64,000 bases of DNA from Enterococcus lactis. Its GTDB lineage: Bacteria; Bacillota; Bacilli; Lactobacillales; Enterococcaceae. Under the pieces are notes generated by a model. The model did no database searches. It had not been told where the DNA came from and was given only the letters and a program-made list of their open reading frames with translations. Positions 7,703-16,628 of the stretch are shown here, piece by piece (position 1 is the stretch's first letter; each line of letters begins with the position of its first letter). The translations under genes were made by a program, and so were the position numbers. The stretch is taken from NCBI RefSeq assembly GCF_015751045.1, contig NZ_BNJW01000004.1, positions 113,968-177,967 on the forward strand. The letters are read 5' to 3'.

Positions 7703-7954
7703 TCACATCTTACCGTTTCCGATTGTCTTAAACAATTCAGCTACTTCTTTTTGCGAACAGTCGTAAAAACGAAAAATTTTTTGTAACATCTCGTAACTGG
7801 GACGCGATAGACCTGTTTCCCATTTGGAAAGTGTTTGTCTTGTGATACCTAATTGTCGTGCAACGAAATCTTGTGTATAACTTCGGTCTTTTCTTTTTTT
7901 TGTCAGCCATCGAGCAAATACCATCCAAGCATCCTCCTCGTTGTTAAACCGCAT
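7703..7954 (-). CDS. XRE-family DNA-binding protein, copy 1
   Basis: An 83-residue protein made almost only of one helix-turn-helix. The motif is YTQDFVARQLGITRQTLSKW followed by ETGLSRPSYEMLQKIFRFY. It is a Cro/cI-like DNA-binding fold without an effector domain. A second protein of the same type (8044-8265) shares the tail layout SYEMLxKI/L, a Cys before KE and ELF, so the two are tandem duplicates. Similar bases before each start (ATAGTTGATAT and ATAGTTAATAT) suggest that the promoters were copied too. The target is unknown; autoregulation is likely in such genes. Confidence 0.85.
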   Translation of the reverse strand: MRFNNEEDAWMVFARWLTKKRKDRSYTQDFVARQLGITRQTLSKWETGLSRPSYEMLQKIFRFYDCSQKEVAELFKTIGNGKM

Positions 7955-8043
7955 CCATTTCCCTCAATATCAACTATATTAGAAACATTTGTAATTGAAA
8001 AGAGTCTATAACGATTGGGATCTAAAAAAAGAAATGGTGTATC

Positions 8044-8265
8044 CTAGTTCTTTGTTTCTCTTTCTCTTGTAAACAGTTCTGAAATCTCTTTAGCTGAGCA
8101 TCCATACAAACAAATCAATTTATAGAGCATCTCATAACTTGGATATGACCGGCCATTTTCCCAATTGGACAAACCTTGTCTTGTAATATGTAACTGAAGT
8201 GACACCCATTTTTGAGTATACCCTTTTTCCCTTCTCTTCTCACGCAACCACTGATGGATCTCCAT
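8044..8265 (-). CDS. XRE-family DNA-binding protein, copy 2
   Basis: A 73-residue single-domain helix-turn-helix protein: YTQKWVSLQLHITRQGLSNW, then ENGRSYPSYEMLYKLICLY. It is shorter at the N-terminus than its neighbour at 7703-7954 but otherwise parallel to it, including the C-terminal CSAKEISELF. The ATG at 8265 has a weak site (GAGGG). The gene is 89 bp from its paralogue on the same strand, with a separate promoter-like region. The regulatory target is not visible; the divergently transcribed lipoprotein gene at 8497 is a candidate by position only. Confidence 0.85.
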   Translation of the reverse strand: MEIHQWLREKRREKGYTQKWVSLQLHITRQGLSNWENGRSYPSYEMLYKLICLYGCSAKEISELFTRERETKN

Positions 8266-8423
8266 CCCTCGCTCCTTTCATTTAAGTATTCTCTCCCATA
8301 TTAACTATAACGGAAAATTTAGGAATTGAATATATGGCGCAATGATTTGTGTCTTACATTTGATTGCTAGTTAGAATACACTGTAATTGTTGAAATATAA
8401 AAAAATAAAAGGAGTGTTAGAGA

Positions 8424-8477
8424 ATGAAAAAATCGGTAATAGGTGGAATAATATGGGAATGTTTTTTTAGAATATGA
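8424..8477 (+). other. 17-codon open frame with good ribosome-binding site
   Basis: AAAGGAG precedes an ATG that reads MKKSVIGGIIWECFFRI and stops. It lies 19 bp upstream of the lipoprotein start. It could be a leader peptide or the 5' stub of a decayed membrane-protein gene. The evidence is the ribosome-binding site and the signal-like start only. Confidence 0.25.
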
Positions 8478-8496
8478 CCGTTAATAAGGAGATGTC

Positions 8497-9573
8497 ATGA
8501 AATATAAATACCTATTTCTTAGCTTGGGGTTCCTTTTATTGTTAGGGATATCGGGATGTACTGATGCAAGAAAAGAACTGACAGGTGATTATGATTATTA
8601 TCTCTATTTTTCGAATACAATGGACAAGTTTGTAACATCTGGCAGATTTGTTGGTATCGGAAAGAAGGATCAAGTGATTTTAAAAACAGAAGGACTGGAA
8701 CTAGGCACTTTCGTACAACATGATCAAAAAGTCTTTTTATCTGATCGAACGCATGACTTTGTTTATACACCTCATTCAGGAAAAATCGAAAAGGAAAAGC
8801 GCCAAACAAAAGAGCATACAGGAATAGACAGCGTCATATTGGACGGGAAGCTGGTTACTTTGTTCAATCATGGCTATCCAGATACCGATGACATCCTTTA
8901 TCAAAACAATCTTTATTTTAATAATGACTATACGATTATCAACGGGCATATTTTTTCGACTGGAAACGATGAGCAGTCTCTCTATATTTTACGTGACGAA
9001 GAAATAGGAAAATTATTTGTTGATAGACTCTATCTTTCTGAAGATACGCTTATCAGTGAGAACCTTGGTTCGTTCCCCAATATAGAAGGGAGTGAATATC
9101 TGATAGGTTATCGGCTAAATGTTCATGAAAACCACTTATACGGAGTGGCTTTTGATTTTGCTAATAATCGGCGAGCTGGATTATTTAGCTATTCGCTGAA
9201 AGATTCATCGTATACATTTAAAGAAACAGACCGAGAAATAATACTGGAAGATATAGGATTCAGTTTTTCAAAAGGAAGTTTTATTTATAAAGATCAGCTT
9301 GTTTACTTTTCAAGTAACGGCACGATCTACTTTATTGATCTTGAGACTGCAGAAACTACTAAAAAACTCCCGACAAACATGGATCTTAGTGGGGTATTTA
9401 TTGTCTCCGTGATTGATGATGAACACGTAGCGATTGCTACCCATGATCATGATAATAATCTAATCATCTGGGAACTCGACCTAAGTAGCTTGTCTCTTAC
9501 GGAAAAGCGACGTGTAGAACCTTCACTATGGAGAAAGCAAGAATATCTGTACGACTTTCAAGTAAAGCGATGA
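8497..9573 (+). CDS. Lipoprotein of unknown function
   Basis: A 358-residue protein with a classic lipoprotein signal: positive start MKYKYLF, a hydrophobic stretch and the lipobox ISGC near residue 21. After processing it would be anchored on the outer face of the membrane. The body has regular strand-rich repeats with glycines and aromatic residues (for example VYTPHSGKIEKE, IYFIDLETAETTK, IIWELDLSSLSLTEKR), suggesting a beta-propeller-like fold. I do not recognise a named family. AAGGAGA lies at a normal distance from the ATG. No operon partner is evident; the NUDIX gene follows about 100 bp later. Confidence 0.8.
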   Translation: MKYKYLFLSLGFLLLLGISGCTDARKELTGDYDYYLYFSNTMDKFVTSGRFVGIGKKDQVILKTEGLELGTFVQHDQKVFLSDRTHDFVYTPHSGKIEKEKRQTKEHTGIDSVILDGKLVTLFNHGYPDTDDILYQNNLYFNNDYTIINGHIFSTGNDEQSLYILRDEEIGKLFVDRLYLSEDTLISENLGSFPNIEGSEYLIGYRLNVHENHLYGVAFDFANNRRAGLFSYSLKDSSYTFKETDREIILEDIGFSFSKGSFIYKDQLVYFSSNGTIYFIDLETAETTKKLPTNMDLSGVFIVSVIDDEHVAIATHDHDNNLIIWELDLSSLSLTEKRRVEPSLWRKQEYLYDFQVKR

Positions 9574-9671
9574 TTATCTCAAAAAAGTTTGCCCAGCCGC
9601 CAACATAAACAAAAATTGATGATAAAATAAATATAAAAATTTTTTTGCGAAAAAGATTGGTGGGCGTTGGA

Positions 9672-10148
9672 ATGGAAACAAATGATTTGCGTATGGTAGA
9701 AGAGAATTTTCAATTTGATATACGGGCATCTGGAATTTTATGGAATGAGGAAACAGATGCTATTCTTTTGAGCAGGGAAAACAATGAACAGGGCATCCAA
9801 GTATTGCCTGGCGGAGCGGTCAAACGTTTTGAGACAAGTCAACAAGCCGTTGTTCGCGAGATGCTAGAGGAAACTGGTTATGAAACAAAAATCGTCCGTT
9901 TGCTTGCCCTTATTGAAAGTACCTTTTCAATTGAAGAAAACACAGATAAAACCTATCAGCAAATCAATTTCGTCTATCTTTTGAAACGTGTAGCTCACTC
10001 GGATAGACATAAAATCGTTGCATCAGAAGAAAAAGTGCGTCCAGTTTGGAAACACAGACAAGAGGTAAAAAACGTGAAACCAAATATATTAAACGAAATC
10101 ATTGCGGAATTTCCTACTTCTGTCCGCTTTGAAGTATCATTCGATTAA
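9672..10148 (+). CDS. NUDIX hydrolase
   Basis: The NUDIX box is complete: GGAVKRFETSQQAVVREM continuing LEETGYE, matching Gx5Ex7REUxEExGU with the metal-binding glutamates. Such enzymes hydrolyse nucleoside diphosphates linked to other groups; the substrate cannot be told from this. The ATG at 9672 gives 158 residues beginning METNDLRMVEENFQF. An upstream TTG at 9645 is possible, but neither has a strong ribosome-binding site. It is a single-gene unit closed by a terminator at 10188-10225. Confidence 0.85.
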   Translation: METNDLRMVEENFQFDIRASGILWNEETDAILLSRENNEQGIQVLPGGAVKRFETSQQAVVREMLEETGYETKIVRLLALIESTFSIEENTDKTYQQINFVYLLKRVAHSDRHKIVASEEKVRPVWKHRQEVKNVKPNILNEIIAEFPTSVRFEVSFD

Positions 10149-10150
10149 TT

Positions 10151-10225
10151 GAGGTTGTGAAAAAGCCGCTCAGTTTTGAGTATTAAGAAAAAGGTTGTGA
10201 AAATGACTTTTTCACAACCTTTTTT
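10151..10225. repeat. Truncated hairpin-unit repeat ending in a terminator
   Basis: Starts with GAGGTTGTGA and AAAAGCCGCT like the F-type unit at 59533-59647 (read on the minus strand), then is cut short. A stem AAAAAGGTTGTGAAA with its complement and a T tract (10188-10225) forms a good intrinsic terminator for the NUDIX gene. Confidence 0.7.
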
Positions 10226-10250
10226 AGCACATATACTTCTATTTGTCCTT

Positions 10251-11276
10251 CTATTCTAATTTCTTTCGAACGACATTTAAATAATGTTGCAGCCCGACAT
10301 TCATTACCCACGCAACACCTAAACCGATGAAACTTCCTATGATGATTCCTAAAAAACGAAATTCGATCAAAGACATCAGATAGGCCTCTCGAATAAGTGT
10401 AGATAGCATCAACGCCATGGGATTAAGAAAAATATTAGCAACTGCGTAATTTCTAGCAACTAGAAATTGTGCGATTCCGTAAAGAAACGTAATCAGAAAA
10501 ATCGTCTGCAGTTGCGTGAACGGCACAAATGACAAGACTGCTGACACACATAACCCACCCATCGATCCAATCAGATATTGGACTTGTCAATGCTTCGTCG
10601 CATCCAAATTTTCCGCCAGCAAAATCGATGCACATGACAAGGTCAACCAATAAGGATTATGCAGATTCAAGCCATGACTGACATAAACGGACAGAAACAA
10701 GGCGGCACTGTAGAAAACAGAATCAATGATCACCAAAGGCTCTTCATGAAACCTTTCTTTTAGAGTCGCTTTTTCAATTGTCTGCTCAGGTCGTGAATCC
10801 AGTAATTTTGTAATCACTGCCGCAATCAGGGCAAAAACGACACCCATAAAAAAATAAAGCGAGACGATCGGTAATTGAGCGATTGGCAGCTGCATACTCG
10901 TTCCCATGGCAGAAAGCATCGCAAAAAACAAGCCACCTGGTTTAGAGATATGGAATAATCGCAACACGAATCTGCTGGAAAAAGCAACCAAAGCTACAGC
11001 AAATGGTTCAAGCCATAAAACATAAGTTGACAAAATCCCTAGAACGAAAGCAAACAAAAGTCCACAACCGATCAAAAACATACGTTTCAGCAAAGATTTC
11101 ATCGGTATGTTTTGATAATAGAAAAAAGTAAAGATCCCTAATGATGAAAAACTTGAAATCAAAAAGTCATGATTTATGTAACCTAACCATAATACGATAA
11201 AGATAAGTAGCATCAGGTTCATGATACGAAAAGGATTATCTTGTATTTTATTGAAACGAAAATAAGTCTTGAACAA
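10251..11276 (-). pseudogene. FUSC-type aromatic acid exporter-like membrane protein, interrupted by a nonsense codon
   Basis: Two open parts lie in the same frame and are separated only by a TGA at 10589-10587. The upstream part ends ILLAENLDATKH; the downstream part continues QVQYLIGSMGGLCVSAVLSF. A single CGA-to-TGA change would explain this. The whole has about ten hydrophobic segments and the layout of FUSC/YgaE-like proteins, with a repeated membrane half before and after a cytosolic linker (TKLLDSRPEQTIEKATLKER). The start is a TTG at 11276 preceded by AAGGAGGG at good spacing. Full length would be 341 residues. Family members export aromatic or toxic acids. The break is recent, since no other damage is visible. 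Confidence 0.75.
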
Positions 11277-11452
11277 TCTATCCCTCCTTCCTAGTGATTT
11301 GAAAAGAAGCTGAATCAAAATGAAATACCAATCCCGTTTGTCAGCATTACCTAGTATAACAATTATTTCTTGATTTTTCATAAAATTAGTATCAAGAAGA
11401 AAAAGGCTTGGAAAAGTCAAAACAAAGAACGAACATTCGAGTCGTATTAACA

Positions 11453-11505
11453 AAAAAAGATAAGGTAGCAAGTTTTCTAAGCAACTCGCTACCTTATCTT
11501 TTTTT
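11453..11505. terminator. Bidirectional terminator
   Basis: AAAAAGATAAGGTAGC at the left pairs with GCTACCTTATCTTTTT at the right across a short inner stem, with A- and T-rich flanks on both sides. It lies between the HIT pseudogene (whose 3' end is at 11552) and the upstream side of the FUSC pseudogene. Confidence 0.8.
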
Positions 11506-11551
11506 ATTAAAAACCGAATGAATCGTATCTAAGAGCGTACATTCTTCTCTT

Positions 11552-12068
11552 TTATGCACTGGATTTTTCTCCTGTCCTTTGTCTCATATCAAGAAGCTGG
11601 TGCATAGTCTCTAAATCATTCATCGCGCCGGTAAATAAGGGCCAAGCATCCACCCCATCTTGTTTTTTTCTAGGAATAATATGGAAATGAAGGTGAGAGA
11701 CATGTTCTTCTACTGTCTCATCTTCTGCTTTGATCAAATTGACGCCATCAAAACCGCAATTTTCGACACAATGAAGAGAAACCGCTCGAATGACGTTCAT
11801 CAATTCGATAAATAGTTCTTGCTCGCAATCTATTAAATTGACCCGATGTTTTTTTGACTAGAGCGATCATATGACCATCGACATCTCCTGCGTTATCTAA
11901 AAATACAAGAATATTTTCACTCTCAACTATTTTTCTTCGGTGCAATCTTCCATTCACTATTTTACAAAATAAACAATCCTCCAATTCATCCACCCCTTTG
12001 TGGACTAAGAAGGGGTAAGACTCCTCTGTCTTCCCCTTGCTTTTACCAAAATATCGATTAACTATCAT
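11552..12068 (-). pseudogene. HIT-family nucleotide hydrolase, frameshifted in a homopolymer
   Basis: The N-terminal part has DCLFCKIVNG, KIVESENILVFLDNAGDVDG and HMIALVKK. The second part, in another frame, has MNVIRAVSLHCVENCGFDG and the active-site motif HLHFHIIPRKK (HxHxH). Removing one base from the run of seven T at 11849-11855 restores a continuous HIT protein (KKHRVNLIDCEQELFIELMN across the break). HIT proteins hydrolyse nucleoside phosphoramidates or dinucleotides. An ATG at 12068 with AGGTGA upstream and a GTG at 11993 are both possible starts. Either the gene is inactivated by slippage or this is a sequencing error in a homopolymer. Confidence 0.85.
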
Positions 12069-12110
12069 GTTTGATCACCTGACTTTCGGTGTCCAGTCAA
12101 ACTGCAGATC

Positions 12111-13040
12111 TCACAATTTTCGATACGCTTCTAATTCCTTTTGATTCCCGTATACAAAATGTCCGGGGCGTACTTCCTCGAAAACCGGACCGTCTTTTGT
12201 ATAATCATGTATGCTAGGATCATACACATGTAATTTTCTTTTCCTTGCTAAAATAGGATCTGGTATAGGCACAGCTGAAAGCAATGCCTTTGTATATGGA
12301 TGAAGCGGATGGTTGAATAACTCTTCCGTTTCAGCTAGTTCTAAAATATGTCCTTGTCTGATCACAGCGATCCTATCTGAAATAAAACGTACGACTGATA
12401 GATCATGAGCGACAAAAAGATATGTCACTTCTCGTTTTTTTTGTGCATCTTTCAGTAAGTTCAACACTTGCGCACGGATCGAAACATCTAAAGCAGAGAT
12501 TGGTTCGTCCGCTACGACTAATTCAGGTTCCATCACTAATGCACGAGCGATCCCGATCCGTTGTCTTTGACCGCCGGAAAATTCGTGAGGATAGCGGTAC
12601 ATATGCTCTGGAAGTAGTCCGACTTCTTTGATGATTTTTGCCACTTTTTCCAAACGCTCTTCTTCCGAGTGGAACAGGTTAAAATTATAGAGGCCTTCTG
12701 AGATAATATATTCTACTGTTGCCCGTTCGTTCAACGATGCGGATGGGTCTTGGAATATCATTTGGATCTTACGGACTTTTTCTGCTTGTTCTTTTTTCGA
12801 CAAGGGTCCATTGATCTTTTTCCCTTCAAAGAGAATATCCCCTTTGCTTGTCGGATTTAACCCAATGATTGCTCTGCCAATCGTCGTTTTGCCTGAACCA
12901 GATTCTCCTACGAGAGAGAACGTTTCTCCTTTATAAATATCAAAGTTGGCGTCTTGGACAGCTACGAACTTGCTTTTTCCTTCTCCAAAAGTGATTTCTA
13001 AATCTTTTACAGTTAACAAAGTTTTTTTATCAGCTGACAA
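12111..13040 (-). CDS. oppF: Oligopeptide ABC transporter ATP-binding protein OppF
   Basis: OppF is one of the two ATPases that power oligopeptide import through OppBC. Walker A is [12 protein letters not shown], the signature is LSGGQ-like [15 protein letters not shown], and Walker B is [12 protein letters not shown]. The C-terminal oligopeptide extension is present ([19 protein letters not shown]). The start is a TTG at 13040, next to GGGGGG and overlapping the oppD end by 11 bp; it yields about 309 residues with the domain complete. It is the last gene of oppABCDF. Confidence 0.95.
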   Translation of the reverse strand: MSADKKTLLTVKDLEITFGEGKSKFVAVQDANFDIYKGETFSLVGESGSGKTTIGRAIIGLNPTSKGDILFEGKKINGPLSKKEQAEKVRKIQMIFQDPSASLNERATVEYIISEGLYNFNLFHSEEERLEKVAKIIKEVGLLPEHMYRYPHEFSGGQRQRIGIARALVMEPELVVADEPISALDVSIRAQVLNLLKDAQKKREVTYLFVAHDLSVVRFISDRIAVIRQGHILELAETEELFNHPLHPYTKALLSAVPIPDPILARKRKLHVYDPSIHDYTKDGPVFEEVRPGHFVYGNQKELEAYRKL

Positions 13041-14118
13041 CTTGCTTCCCCCCGTCTTGCTCTTCACTATCCAATTCTGCAGCCAAAGCAATCATTTTTT
13101 CATGAAGATTTTCGATTTGTTTTGGTTTAAGTACTTTCGGTGCACGAGGATCCAGCAGCCAAGTCTTCGCAAAATGGGTTTCGGATACTTGGAACATAGG
13201 CGGTTCACTAGTAAAATCGACCTTCATCGCATAGGCGCTGCGAGGCGCAAAAGCATCTCCTTGGATATCTTTATATAAAGAAGGTGGTGTTCCTGGTACA
13301 GAGTAAAGCACATCTCCTTTTTGTGCTAATTGTGGCAAAGAAGAAAGCAAGCTCCATGTGTAGGGATGTTTTGGATCATAAAAAATTTCTTCAACTGTTC
13401 CGCTTTCGATGATCTGTCCAGCATACATAACAGCTACTTTGTCTGCTATAGCCGCGACAACGCCCAAATCATGGGTGATAAAAATCGTTGTGAATTGATA
13501 TTCTTCCTGAAGCTCTTTGATTAGTTCCAAGATTTGTGCCTGGATCGTTACATCCAAAGCGGTTGTCGGTTCATCACAAATCAAGATTTTAGGTCGGCAA
13601 GCCAATGCAATAGCAATGACGATCCGTTGTCTCATCCCACCAGAGTATTGGAAAGGATATTCATCATATCTTTTTGCCGCATTAGGGATTCCTGTTTTTT
13701 CCATCAATTCGACAGCTAAGCGTTTCGCTTCTTTCGCTGATTTCTTCTGGTGTTTTATGATGACTTCTGAGATTTGTGAGCCAATTGTTTTGATAGGATT
13801 CAGTGAAGTCATAGGATCTTGGAAGATCGTCGCGATTTCTTTTCCCCGAATATCTTCCCATTCTTCATCCTTTTTCAATTCGCTTAATATCTTGTCTTTA
13901 TAGCGGATCGTTCCTGAAGTGATATTGCCGTTTTGTTCCAGCATCCCGGTGAATGTTTTTGTCAGAACTGATTTTCCTGATCCTGATTCACCAACGATGG
14001 CTAATGTTTCTTTTTCTTTTAGCTCTAATGAGACATTTCTGATCGCTTTTAATTCACGGTGACGAACATGGAAGCTGACCGAGATGTTTTCTACTGATAA
14101 AATTGTTTGATTCTCCAT
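13030..14118 (-). CDS. oppD: Oligopeptide ABC transporter ATP-binding protein OppD
   Basis: The partner ATPase of OppF. Walker A is [12 protein letters not shown], the signature is [16 protein letters not shown], Walker B is [14 protein letters not shown], and the switch His lies in FITHDLGVV. The OppD-type C-terminal domain follows, with a region ([19 protein letters not shown]) that in some relatives carries an Fe-S cluster, although the usual cysteines are not evident here. The ATG at 14118 has AGGAGG eight bases away and gives 362 residues; an earlier in-frame ATG lies inside oppC and is less likely. Confidence 0.95.
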   Translation of the reverse strand: MENQTILSVENISVSFHVRHRELKAIRNVSLELKEKETLAIVGESGSGKSVLTKTFTGMLEQNGNITSGTIRYKDKILSELKKDEEWEDIRGKEIATIFQDPMTSLNPIKTIGSQISEVIIKHQKKSAKEAKRLAVELMEKTGIPNAAKRYDEYPFQYSGGMRQRIVIAIALACRPKILICDEPTTALDVTIQAQILELIKELQEEYQFTTIFITHDLGVVAAIADKVAVMYAGQIIESGTVEEIFYDPKHPYTWSLLSSLPQLAQKGDVLYSVPGTPPSLYKDIQGDAFAPRSAYAMKVDFTSEPPMFQVSETHFAKTWLLDPRAPKVLKPKQIENLHEKMIALAAELDSEEQDGGKQVVS

Positions 14119-14128
14119 TGTTTGCCTC

Positions 14129-15064
14129 CTAAATATGTGTTCTTGGATCTGCCGCATCTGCAAGAGTTTGTCCTACGATGTATAAAGAAACAGAAACTAA
14201 CGCCAGTACAGTCACAGGAATCCAGAAAAGATAAGGGTAATTGCTCATGTTATTCGTATATTTTGCGATCAATCGTCCGAGGGAAGGAACATCACTGCTT
14301 AACCCAACGCCTAAGAATGAAAGAAAGGTTTCATATGAAATAAACGAAGGTAGCGCTCTAGATACATCTGTCACGATGATAGAAATCAGATAAGGCAGGA
14401 TATTACGAAAAATCATCCGCAAGGTCGGTGTTCCTAGTGTTTTTGAGGCTAAATTATACTCGCGGTCGCGGATGATCATGACTTGTACCCGAATAAAGTA
14501 AGCTACGCTCAGCCAGCTCGTCACACACATCGCAAAAATCAAATTCCAAAATCCGGAACCAAACGTATAAGAGAGAACGATAACGATCAGTAAAGTTGGC
14601 ACATTCGAGATGATGTTGTAAATTTCCAACATGAAACGGTCAATTGCTTTCGATGTTCCCCAAATCGCCCCTACTACTACACCAATAACTGTAGTGATCA
14701 ATGTAGCAATGACACTGATGGAAATCGATGTTTTCGCCCCTGCCCAAACTGCATCGAATAAGGACATGCCGTTAGCATCTGTACCAAACCAAAATTTTGC
14801 ACTTGGTGGATTATAGCGTTTCGTAAAGTCATTGATATCTTTTACATCCATAAATTTGTATCCGCTGAATAATGGCTGGATAAAGCTCATCAATAAGACA
14901 GCCAGCATCAGTATCAGCATAAAAATCGCAACTTTGTTTGAAAAGAATTTACGCATGACCGAACGCCAATACGAATACTTCGGCGTATCAATCTTTTCTG
15001 AAGCTAACGAATTCGTTTCTACAAAAATGAATTCGTTCATTTGTTCTGTTTTCACATTTTCCAA
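14129..15064 (-). CDS. oppC: Oligopeptide ABC transporter permease OppC
   Basis: An inner-membrane permease of 311 residues. It has an N-terminal cytosolic tail, a first membrane segment ([18 protein letters not shown]), a short outer loop, then the transport domain with the EAA-type loop ([20 protein letters not shown]) that docks on OppD/OppF. The likely start is TTG (15064) with AGGAGG upstream, just after the oppB stop codon. It pairs with OppB to form the peptide channel. All expected segments are present. Confidence 0.95.
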   Translation of the reverse strand: MENVKTEQMNEFIFVETNSLASEKIDTPKYSYWRSVMRKFFSNKVAIFMLILMLAVLLMSFIQPLFSGYKFMDVKDINDFTKRYNPPSAKFWFGTDANGMSLFDAVWAGAKTSISISVIATLITTVIGVVVGAIWGTSKAIDRFMLEIYNIISNVPTLLIVIVLSYTFGSGFWNLIFAMCVTSWLSVAYFIRVQVMIIRDREYNLASKTLGTPTLRMIFRNILPYLISIIVTDVSRALPSFISYETFLSFLGVGLSSDVPSLGRLIAKYTNNMSNYPYLFWIPVTVLALVSVSLYIVGQTLADAADPRTHI

Positions 15065-15065
15065 G

Positions 15066-16547
15066 CTATTTTCCTCCTGACGATAGTTTGATTCGCGGAT
15101 CGACTAATGCCATCGCAATATCCCCGGCTAAGATTGAAAATACGGATACTGTGGTAAAGACAAAAACGATTGCGATAACTAATGGATTGTTATGGGTAAT
15201 GATCGCATCAGGTAGCATTTTCCCCATACCTGGCGCAGCAAACACTGTTTCTGTGATCGTCGCCCCAGCAATCGCTCCGATGATACTTCCTGGAATCCCA
15301 TTGACGATTGGGATAGCTGCATTTTTGAAAATGTGTTTTCTAGCAATTTCTTTCGCATTCAAACCTTTTGCTTTCGCAAATTTAACATAATCGGAAGACT
15401 GTTGGTCGATCATGTAACGTCTCAGCCAAATAACGATTCCAGAAACAGACAATAGTCCTAGAATCACTGTCGGTAATATATAGGAGCGAATATCTTGTGC
15501 GCCCAATGCTGGGAAGGAATCTGGCAAAGAAAACCAGCTGCTTCCAATAAATCGGAAGAAATAGATAAAGGCTAGACTTGGCACGGAGATCAGCACCGTT
15601 ACGATAGCGATCCCTGCTTTATCTGGTATCTTTCCTTTGTAACGAGCCATCAACATCGCAGCAGGTATACCGATCGCATAAGCAATAATAACAGCGACAG
15701 CTCCCATACGAAATGATGTACCGATCATCGATGGGTCTTGGTGATTCGTGTCTGTGATGACGTAATTATCAGAAAAATATTTTTTGTCTCGTGAAGAGAT
15801 GTTTTTTGTTTTCTGATATTGACGGAGATAGATATTAGCAGAAGAGCGCGCTGTAAAATCATCATTAAATGTTGTCTCTGTACTTTCTGTTTTCCCTTGT
15901 CCTCCTGAGATGATGCTTGTTACCGCTTGTCCGGCAAATGTCGGATATGAAGTGCCTAGATTCAAATGAACGATATTTTGATGGATATAAGGAAATTGTC
16001 CATTGAAATAGATTTGGTATTTATATTGTGTTCCTGAACCGACAAGTGCCCAACCGACCAACTCATCGTTTTCGATACGCAGAGAATGTTTTAAGTTAGG
16101 ATTGCTGGCATCTTTTACTTTCCATGGGTGATCGATTTGGATCATATTCGCATAGAAATTCACTACGCGTTTTACTAATGGAATATCTTTTGTCGCATAA
16201 TATTCTTTGCTGATTGGAAATTGTTTGAGCGTCCAACCATTTTTCTTCGCCCAATCTTGGTATTTTTCTTCTAACTGCTCAGAAGAGGCTTTTTCTGATG
16301 AACTGCTTCCTACTTCTTTTTTCAGTTCTTTCGTCGTGTAGTATTCGATATAACCCATCTTGCTGAAGGCTGTATTTTCATAATCTGCCAGTTCATCTGG
16401 TTTTGCCTTTAATTTTCCGTAATTCACATCATTTTGAAATATCGTTTTTCTCGGAACAAGTGAATAGATCACCGCATAGGTTAAGGTAGTTACAAGAAAA
16501 ATACTAAGTATAGAGCGCAGGACCCTAAATAAAAGGTATCTTTTCAT
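15066..16547 (-). CDS. oppB: Oligopeptide ABC transporter permease OppB, long form
   Basis: A 493-residue permease, about 180 residues longer than the common form. After the first membrane segment ([20 protein letters not shown]) there is a large, hydrophilic outer region (about residues 35-270) rich in Lys, Ser and Tyr. The usual five-segment transport domain follows, ending with the EAA loop ([20 protein letters not shown]) and the tail [12 protein letters not shown]. Long OppB proteins of this kind occur in lactic acid bacteria and enterococci. The ATG at 16547 follows GAGAGGGAAAA. It is the second gene of oppABCDF. Confidence 0.95.
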   Translation of the reverse strand: MKRYLLFRVLRSILSIFLVTTLTYAVIYSLVPRKTIFQNDVNYGKLKAKPDELADYENTAFSKMGYIEYYTTKELKKEVGSSSSEKASSEQLEEKYQDWAKKNGWTLKQFPISKEYYATKDIPLVKRVVNFYANMIQIDHPWKVKDASNPNLKHSLRIENDELVGWALVGSGTQYKYQIYFNGQFPYIHQNIVHLNLGTSYPTFAGQAVTSIISGGQGKTESTETTFNDDFTARSSANIYLRQYQKTKNISSRDKKYFSDNYVITDTNHQDPSMIGTSFRMGAVAVIIAYAIGIPAAMLMARYKGKIPDKAGIAIVTVLISVPSLAFIYFFRFIGSSWFSLPDSFPALGAQDIRSYILPTVILGLLSVSGIVIWLRRYMIDQQSSDYVKFAKAKGLNAKEIARKHIFKNAAIPIVNGIPGSIIGAIAGATITETVFAAPGMGKMLPDAIITHNNPLVIAIVFVFTTVSVFSILAGDIAMALVDPRIKLSSGGK

Positions 16548-16573
16548 AATTTTCCCTCTCTTTCATCATATAA

Positions 16574-16612
16574 GTAAAAAAGGCTACAATAGAAATTGAA
16601 AGCCTTTTTTAC
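16574..16612 (-). terminator. Attenuator-like hairpin between oppA and oppB
   Basis: GTAAAAAAGGCT and AGCCTTTTTTAC form a 12-bp stem with a T-rich 3' side, between the oppA stop and the oppB start. A partial terminator here would keep OppA far more abundant than the membrane and ATPase subunits, as is usual in peptide importers. Confidence 0.75.
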
Positions 16613-16628
16613 TATTCATTCAGCTAAA

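Noticed and set aside
11552..12068. Programmed frameshift in the HIT gene
   Set aside because: The A run alone is slippery, but I see no stimulating structure or internal ribosome-binding site and HIT genes are not known for this, so a pseudogene or read error is more likely.
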